The position numbers and the translations under genes are program-made. From Rikenella microfusus (GTDB taxonomy: Bacteria; Bacteroidota; Bacteroidia; Bacteroidales; SZUA-534), in the NCBI GenBank assembly GCA_020719105.1, contig DYQV01000010.1, forward strand, positions 1 through 20,968: a stretch of 20,968 nucleotides of DNA, read 5' to 3'. Every line of letters begins with the position of its first letter. Within the stretch, counting starts at the first letter, position 1. Shown here one piece after another: positions 16,220 through 20,968 of this stretch. The notes under the pieces are model-generated. The model was not told the DNA's origin. It ran no database searches and saw nothing but the letters and a program-made list of their open reading frames with translations.

Positions 16220-16984
16220 TTATTTCCAATTAGGTTTTCTTTTCTCAAGAAAGGCAAACATTCCTTCTTGACCTTGTTCATTAAACTGTACTGAAAACTC
16301 GTTTATCTCGAATTTGCTTCCTTCTTTAAACCCATTCAACAATCCATAATTGACTGTTTTTTTTACCGATTGAACAGCTTGTTGTCCTTTGGTACTGATG
16401 AGTTCAGCAATTTCTAATGTTTTTTCCATTAACAATTCTGGAGTAGTAACCAGTTGTACCAAACCAATGCGAAGTGCTTCATTACTTTCAACTATTTGAG
16501 CAGTATAAAGCATGTATTTAGCATATCCTGGTCCAACAGTTTTTGGCAATCGCTGGGTGCCATTAAATCCGGGTATTAATCCCAAATTTACCTCCGGAGC
16601 ACTGAATTTAGCTTTGTCGGAGGCAATTCGGAAATCGCAGGATAATGCCAATTCCAATCCACCGCCCAAAGCAAACCCATTTACTGCGGCTATCACAGGT
16701 ACTTTAAAATTCTCTATTCTGGAAAAAACATCGTGTCCCATTTGAGAAAATACCTTTGCTTGGTCGGGACTTTTTGTATGCATTTCAGCAATATCGGCTC
16801 CCGCCACAAAGGCTTTGCCTTCACCTGTAATTATAAGTACCCTCAGGTTTGGAATTTTATCCAGTTCATCAAGGGTAGCTGTGAGCTCTTCAAAAACTTT
16901 TGAATTGAGCGCATTTAAGGAATTTGGCCTTGTAAATGTTAGGGTTGCAATTTGATTGACTAGTGACAATTTTAGCGTTTCCAT
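16220..16984 (-). CDS. enoyl-CoA hydratase (crotonase family)
   Basis: A 254-residue crotonase-fold enzyme that adds water to crotonyl-CoA (or other short enoyl-CoA) to give the 3-hydroxyacyl-CoA. 'RPNSLNALNSKVFEEL' is the CoA-binding start. 'FVAGADIAEM' (59-68) and 'GFALGGGLELALSCD' (103-117) form the oxyanion hole. Glu111 and Glu131 ('SAPEVNLGLIPGFNGTQRL') are the two catalytic glutamates of true hydratases, so an isomerase-only or hydrolase role is less likely. Length is normal. It is the first gene of the leftward cluster and is preceded by two dyad sequences. It fits between the acyl-CoA dehydrogenase and the hydroxyacyl-CoA dehydrogenase in the pathway. Confidence 0.93.
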   Translation of the reverse strand: METLKLSLVNQIATLTFTRPNSLNALNSKVFEELTATLDELDKIPNLRVLIITGEGKAFVAGADIAEMHTKSPDQAKVFSQMGHDVFSRIENFKVPVIAAVNGFALGGGLELALSCDFRIASDKAKFSAPEVNLGLIPGFNGTQRLPKTVGPGYAKYMLYTAQIVESNEALRIGLVQLVTTPELLMEKTLEIAELISTKGQQAVQSVKKTVNYGLLNGFKEGSKFEINEFSVQFNEQGQEGMFAFLEKRKPNWK

Positions 16985-16991
16985 AATATTA

Positions 16992-17003
16992 TAGTTTAAA
17001 CTA
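16992..17003. promoter_or_regulatory. 12-bp perfect palindrome next to the enoyl-CoA hydratase start
   Basis: TAGTTTAAACTA is its own reverse complement and ends 7 nt before the ATG of the hydratase gene. It could be an operator half of a double-site arrangement with the larger dyad at 17012-17034. Palindromes of this length are not rare in AT-rich DNA, so it is weaker evidence than its neighbour. Confidence 0.3.
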
Positions 17004-17011
17004 GCCTTAGA

Positions 17012-17034
17012 TTAATACTATTCGATAGTATTAA
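17012..17034. promoter_or_regulatory. candidate operator: 10-bp arms, 3-bp spacer, upstream of beta-oxidation cluster
   Basis: TTAATACTAT (17012-17021), spacer TCG, ATAGTATTAA (17025-17034): an exact 23-bp dyad centred 39 nt upstream of the first start codon of the cluster. Size and symmetry suit a dimeric helix-turn-helix repressor such as the TetR-family fatty acid regulators, which often sense acyl-CoA. No regulator gene lies in the window, so the factor is unknown. Confidence 0.5.
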
Positions 17035-17470
17035 AAAGGTATAATTTGCATTTAATTCTATTTTCCAATAGTTACTTCTATTAATCATAATTACCATTTT
17101 TTCAACTACTAAATGGTTTATTTTTAAATATGGCAAAAATGAATAGGATTTACAAGAGCAACCAAAGTAACAAATTAATAGGAGATGTATGTTGCAATGT
17201 AACAGCTTTATACAGTCAATTTAGAGAATAAAAATGGCTATTTTACAATTATTTGAAAAAATGTGTAATAATTATGGAAAGGAATTTTAATGTTTGAAGC
17301 AAAAAGCATGATAAAAATCATATTATTGCAGATGATGGGCATTTCTCAATGAATAATAATAATTTTTGGAAGGGTTTTATAAAACATCTTTTTAAAATAA
17401 ACAATTCGGAACTTGTTGAATCGGTTTTAAGAAATGTTAAAAAATAAATGAGTTTTCTATCCTTTGGACG

Positions 17471-18682
17471 TTAAATCTTGAGCGTTTCACCTTCTGATTT
17501 AGCAATAATTACTGCACCGCAGGTATCGCCCCAAACATTAACCGTGGTGCGGAACATATCTAAAAAACGATCAATGGCTAAAATCAGTCCAATACCTTCT
17601 AAAGGCAATCCAACCGAAGAAAGAATCACCGACATCATTACCATTCCTGCCATAGGAATACCGGCAGAACCAATGGAAGCAAGCAATCCGGTAACTACCA
17701 ATATTAATTGTTGGCCAAACGATAAATCAATGCCATAAGCCTGAGCAATAAACATGGCTGCTACCAATTCGTATAAAGCCGTACCATTCATATTTATAGT
17801 AGCCCCCAATGGCAAAACAAACGATGAAATGGTATTTGATACCCCACTTTTATGCTCAACGGCTTCCATAGTCAATGGCAAAGTTGCGCTGGATGATGAG
17901 GTTGAAAAAGCCGTTAGTAAAGGCTCGCGCACTGCTTTAAAATGATTGATTGGATTTACTTTTGCAAATATTTTAATCAACAAAGGCAGAGTAATGCCCG
18001 AATGAATTACCAATCCAAGAATTACAACCAGTCCATATAAACCAAGTCGTGAAAACAATGCACCCAAATTTTCTTGTTCAGCTACCAGTTTAGCAATGAT
18101 ACCAAAAATTCCTAATGGAGTAAACTTGATAATGAACATAGTAAGCTTCATCATTACCTCGAATATGGCATTAAAAAACTCTGATAAAATTGATTTGTAT
18201 TTTACCTCGGTTTTAGTAATAAAGAACCCGAACAGGAGTGAGAAAAATATGATGGAAAGAATTTGGTTTTCAACCATTGCCTTAACAATATTGCTTGGAA
18301 CTATATTGAGTAAGACGTCTCCAAAAGTAACTTTGGTCAGCGATAATTCCAAAGGATTCTGATGCAAGCCCAATTCAGCTCCAACTCCCGGTTTTATTAA
18401 GTTTACCAGAATTAGTCCGGTAAAAAGAGCAACAATACTGGTTAAAATAAAATAACTCATGGTTTTCAGGCCAACACGTCCCAAATTTTTGGCATCACCA
18501 ATATTCACCACTCCCGAAATCATAGAACTTACAATGAGCGGGATGATAACCATGTTCAATCCTTTCAGGAAAACCACACCCATCCAGGAAACATAAGGAA
18601 CAGCATTTTTGAAGAGGATTCCAAATACAATAGCCAAACAAAAAGCTATTAAAATCTGCCAGTAAAGTTCAATTTTTCTCAT
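17471..18682 (-). CDS. dicarboxylate/amino acid:cation symporter (DAACS family, GltP/DctA-like)
   Basis: A 403-residue inner-membrane transporter of the glutamate-transporter fold, importing an acidic amino acid or C4-dicarboxylate with Na+ or H+. It has the two re-entrant hairpin regions: the serine-rich tip 'AFSTSSSSATLP' (258-269) and the GSAGIP segment (338-343). 'NMNGTALYE' (297-305) is the unwound TM7 motif, usually NMDGT; Asn replaces Asp here. 'DRFLDMFRTTVNVWGD' (371-386) is the TM8 motif, with Asp375 and Arg378. The Arg binds the side-chain carboxylate of dicarboxylic substrates in the archaeal homologue GltPh, which favours an acidic substrate. Length is typical. It lies 486 nt from the beta-oxidation cluster and seems to be a separate transcription unit. 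Confidence 0.92.
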   Translation of the reverse strand: MRKIELYWQILIAFCLAIVFGILFKNAVPYVSWMGVVFLKGLNMVIIPLIVSSMISGVVNIGDAKNLGRVGLKTMSYFILTSIVALFTGLILVNLIKPGVGAELGLHQNPLELSLTKVTFGDVLLNIVPSNIVKAMVENQILSIIFFSLLFGFFITKTEVKYKSILSEFFNAIFEVMMKLTMFIIKFTPLGIFGIIAKLVAEQENLGALFSRLGLYGLVVILGLVIHSGITLPLLIKIFAKVNPINHFKAVREPLLTAFSTSSSSATLPLTMEAVEHKSGVSNTISSFVLPLGATINMNGTALYELVAAMFIAQAYGIDLSFGQQLILVVTGLLASIGSAGIPMAGMVMMSVILSSVGLPLEGIGLILAIDRFLDMFRTTVNVWGDTCGAVIIAKSEGETLKI

Positions 18683-18688
18683 TGGTAG

Positions 18689-18702
18689 CGGTTTAAAAAC
18701 CG
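18689..18702. promoter_or_regulatory. inverted repeat in the leader of the symporter gene
   Basis: CGGTTT (18689-18694), AA, AAACCG (18697-18702) form an exact dyad ending 6 nt before the start codon at 18682. It may be a small leader hairpin or an operator; nothing else supports a function. Confidence 0.25.
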
Positions 18703-18861
18703 AATATATAGTTTTTTTGTTGGTTTCCGAATTTTAAACTTAAATTTCTGAATACCTTTAAGCTACTAGTCAGAACTCGACTGGTTGAAAATCATTTTTT
18801 CACTTTTAAACAAGTATTAATTTGCCGTTAGACTGACAGTTAACAGAATAATTTTAACGTA

Positions 18862-19800
18862 TTACTCCTTTGTTTCCGTTGAATTTTCAGCAAAAAGCTG
18901 ACTGAATTTTTTAGGGATGGTACTTTCAAAACGCATTGGTTTTTGAGTAACTGGATGAATGAAGGCCAAAACCCAGGCATGCAAACCTAAACGGCCAATT
19001 GGGTTAGTTGTTGAACCGTACTTTCGGTCGCCCACAATTGGGTGGCCAATGTCCTGCATATGCACCCTTATCTGGTTTTTTCGACCGGTTTCAGGATTAA
19101 CCTTGAGCATCGAATAGTGTTTATTGGTATTTAAGGTTTGATAATGGGTAATGGCTAATTGGGCATCGGTTTCATCCTCAGTTGAGTACATGAGCAATGC
19201 TTTATTTTCTTTAAGATACGACTTAATAGTACCCTTATTGTTTGCCGGATGTCCTTCAACTACTGCTAAATACGCACGTTCAGTAATTACCTGATGCCAG
19301 TTTTTCTGCAATTGAGCTTGAATTAATTGGCTTTTACAATACATCATCAACCCCGAAGTTTCCCGGTCGAGCCGATGAACCACAAAAACTTTACGATCGG
19401 CCCCTTGTATTTTAACATGATTGCTCAAGGTATTGTATGCAGTCAACTGGTTTCCTTTATCGGTAGCAATGGCCAATATACCCGGGAATTTATCAATCAG
19501 TATCAAATGGTTGTCTTCATAAATAATGGATAACCCTTGATAGGTAACGCTGGAAGGTCTTTTATGCCAACTGATTTCAACCTTCTGTCCAGTAGTTAAG
19601 GGATGGTTAAATTTAGTAATAACCAAATCATTCACATTTACCTGTCCATCTTTCAGTAGGGTTTTAATGTTGTTTTTGTTTTTGTCCGGTAGATTTTTAA
19701 TAAGGAAATCCATCAACAACGTGTTTTCGGTTACTTTGAAAGTAGGAGTGGGCTTGCCGCGGCGGCCTGATGGTTTATCGGCTTTTTTCTTGATTGCCAT
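18862..19800 (-). CDS. RluA-family pseudouridine synthase
   Basis: A 312-residue RNA-modifying enzyme that converts a uridine in rRNA or tRNA to pseudouridine. A basic tail (MAIKKKADKPSGRRGKPTPT) precedes an S4 RNA-binding domain (about 22-78, 'LKDGQVNVNDLVITKFNHPL...GQKVEI'). The catalytic domain follows (about 90-300). 'VHRLDRETSGLM' (141-152) is the RluA signature, with Asp145 as the nucleophile. 'VNPETGRKNQIRVHMQDIGHPIVGDRKYG' matches the family's second conserved segment. Which nucleotide is modified cannot be told from this. It has its own Bacteroidota-type promoter element 17 nt upstream and appears monocistronic. Confidence 0.95.
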   Translation of the reverse strand: MAIKKKADKPSGRRGKPTPTFKVTENTLLMDFLIKNLPDKNKNNIKTLLKDGQVNVNDLVITKFNHPLTTGQKVEISWHKRPSSVTYQGLSIIYEDNHLILIDKFPGILAIATDKGNQLTAYNTLSNHVKIQGADRKVFVVHRLDRETSGLMMYCKSQLIQAQLQKNWHQVITERAYLAVVEGHPANNKGTIKSYLKENKALLMYSTEDETDAQLAITHYQTLNTNKHYSMLKVNPETGRKNQIRVHMQDIGHPIVGDRKYGSTTNPIGRLGLHAWVLAFIHPVTQKPMRFESTIPKKFSQLFAENSTETKE

Positions 19801-19817
19801 ATACTGAAAATGAAATG

Positions 19818-19825
19818 CAAAGGTA
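19818..19825 (-). promoter_or_regulatory. Bacteroidota -7 promoter element (TACCTTTG) before the pseudouridine synthase gene
   Basis: On the minus strand the sequence TACCTTTGCA fits the Bacteroidota primary sigma factor consensus TAnnTTTG and lies 17 nt before the ATG, so the mRNA leader would be only about ten nucleotides. The upstream -33 element (TTTG or TTG about 20 nt away) is not clear. Confidence 0.65.
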
Positions 19826-19904
19826 GGAGGATTTCTTAAACTTGCAGCCTTTAAAAGATTTTTGAATGGGCATATTCAATACAATTCAATTATAATCGAT
19901 AATT

Positions 19905-20945
19905 TCATTTTACTACTAATTCCTTCCGTTTTATTTTCCCCGACTCTGTTAACGGAAAACGCTCTAAAAACCGGATTTCTTTGGGGCAATGATGGGGCGG
20001 CAGCAACTGTTTCATTTGCCCATAAATTTTCATGGTATTGAACGATTTGCCTTCAATTAATAAAACGACTTTTTCACCCAGTTTTTCATCGGGAAAGCCA
20101 ACAATGCAAAACCGCGGGATGATGAAAGTGGCTATTTTTTCTTCCAATACCTCAGGTGATATTTTAATTCCACCGGAATTGATGGTAAAATCAAGACGGC
20201 CAATCCATTTAAAGGTTTTGTCATTAATAATTTCCACTACATCGTTGGTTTGCAGTTTTTCAATTCTCAATTCCGGGTAATAAATTATTAAGCGGTTTTC
20301 GGCATCTTTTGAAACAGTAATTCCGTTGAGGGTGCTAAAAAGCTTCTGCCTTTTCGGCGATATCTGTTTCAAGGCAAAGTGTGATAGCGTTTCAGTCATG
20401 CCAAAGGTTTCAAAAGCAGTTATTTCAAGAGCCGCCAGCATTTCGGCATCGGGTGCTTGAATGGTTCCACCGCCTATCACCAGATTTTTAATCAACTTTA
20501 GTTTGAGTGGGGTTTCTAGGCTTTGCTGCAATTGATAGGGTACCAGGGCAGCAAAATCAATTTCATTTGATAAGTTTTTAACCGGATTTCCGCTTGGTTC
20601 CACACAGATTAATTTCATTCCGGAAACAATAGCCCGCACCAGCATCATTTTTCCTGCAATATAATCGGCTGAAAGGCACAGCAAACCGGTTGATTGTGAA
20701 CCTAGATTGAAAAATTTGCAAGTTTTTTCTGCTGAAATATGCAGGTATTTCTTTTCGACCACAATCGTTTTTGGTGTTCCTGTAGAACCTGAAGTTATTA
20801 AATTAATAGTAAGATTAGGGTCAGCCCAATCTTTAAGAAAAGCAACAATGCTCTGCCACCAGTGAGCATCTGGCTGTAAGGTTTCTATTTCATCCCAATT
20901 GACATTTGTTAAATCAATAGTATGGTTGTTTAAGGTTATTTTCAT
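19905..20945 (-). CDS. menE: o-succinylbenzoate--CoA ligase-like AMP-binding enzyme (short form)
   Basis: A 346-residue adenylate-forming enzyme that would activate o-succinylbenzoate with ATP and CoA in menaquinone synthesis. The ATP-binding motif 'TSGSTGTPK' is at 51-59. 'FGMTETLSHFALK' is the A5-type segment. 'GRLDFTINSGGIKISPEVLE' is the hinge region, and 'LTESGKIKRKEL' gives the C-terminal catalytic Lys337. It is shorter than the usual ~450-490 residues and lacks the N-terminal part before the ATP loop; short MenE forms of this size are usual in Bacteroidota. The men partners (MenD, MenB, MenC) would lie outside the window, to the right on the same strand. The menE call rests on this resemblance; another acyl-CoA ligase is less likely. 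Only 23 nt of its upstream region is visible. Confidence 0.82.
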   Translation of the reverse strand: MKITLNNHTIDLTNVNWDEIETLQPDAHWWQSIVAFLKDWADPNLTINLITSGSTGTPKTIVVEKKYLHISAEKTCKFFNLGSQSTGLLCLSADYIAGKMMLVRAIVSGMKLICVEPSGNPVKNLSNEIDFAALVPYQLQQSLETPLKLKLIKNLVIGGGTIQAPDAEMLAALEITAFETFGMTETLSHFALKQISPKRQKLFSTLNGITVSKDAENRLIIYYPELRIEKLQTNDVVEIINDKTFKWIGRLDFTINSGGIKISPEVLEEKIATFIIPRFCIVGFPDEKLGEKVVLLIEGKSFNTMKIYGQMKQLLPPHHCPKEIRFLERFPLTESGKIKRKELVVK

Positions 20946-20968
20946 CTGTTTATAATTTTAGCCACGAA

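Larger units (their letters stand above)
16985..17470. other. 486-nt intergenic region upstream of the beta-oxidation cluster
   Basis: Very AT-rich, between the first gene of the cluster and the end of the symporter gene. It holds two dyads close to the hydratase start (16992-17003 and 17012-17034). No exact TAnnTTTG promoter element was found on the minus strand here. A 32-codon + strand frame (17349-17447, MNNNNFWKGF...) is open for a further 16 codons upstream of its ATG, but it has no recognisable family and may be a chance frame or gene remnant. I see no RNA gene. Confidence 0.5.

Noticed and set aside
17349..17447. 32-codon + strand frame in the 486-nt gap
   Set aside because: Low-complexity Asn-rich start, no recognised relatives, no ribosome binding or promoter signal; mentioned only as a possible remnant.

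Overview
This is about 21 kb of AT-rich bacterial chromosome, most likely from a member of the Bacteroidota. The evidence is the lack of Shine-Dalgarno sites before most starts, a TAnnTTTG-type promoter element before the pseudouridine synthase gene, lipoproteins with an acidic Lys-Glu-Glu-Asp stretch after the lipobox cysteine, a short Bacteroidota-style MenE, and fused isobutyryl-CoA mutase. The class or genus cannot be fixed from this window. No rRNA, tRNA, CRISPR array or intact mobile element was seen.

Left part (1-4713, genes on +): a DUF6155-like protein, a remnant of a C_GCAxxG_C_C redox protein, a GNAT N-acetyltransferase, a POT-like peptide transporter, a hairpin-dense intergenic element (2984-3196), and two tandem, mutually related surface-type lipoproteins. 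A second hairpin-rich stretch (about 4722-4880) lies where these genes meet the leftward cluster.

Central part (4921-16984, all on -): nine genes that form one catabolic module. In transcription order they are enoyl-CoA hydratase, 3-hydroxyacyl-CoA dehydrogenase, SCP2-type thiolase, acyl-CoA dehydrogenase, EtfB, EtfA, a membrane protein with two 4Fe-4S motifs, a CCG-domain protein and IcmF. Together they could isomerise isobutyryl-CoA to butyryl-CoA, oxidise it through crotonyl-, 3-hydroxybutyryl- and acetoacetyl-CoA to acetyl-CoA, and pass the electrons from acyl-CoA dehydrogenase through ETF to a two-gene, EMO-like membrane oxidoreductase and menaquinone. Two dyad sequences just before the first gene are candidate operators.

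Right part (16985-20968, -): a 486-nt gap, a dicarboxylate/amino acid:cation symporter, an RluA-family pseudouridine synthase with a Bacteroidota promoter, and MenE of menaquinone synthesis.

The most interesting points are the compact isobutyryl/butyryl-CoA-to-quinone module with its candidate operator, the hairpins with different stems but near-identical 12-nt loops, and the paired lipoproteins of unknown function.
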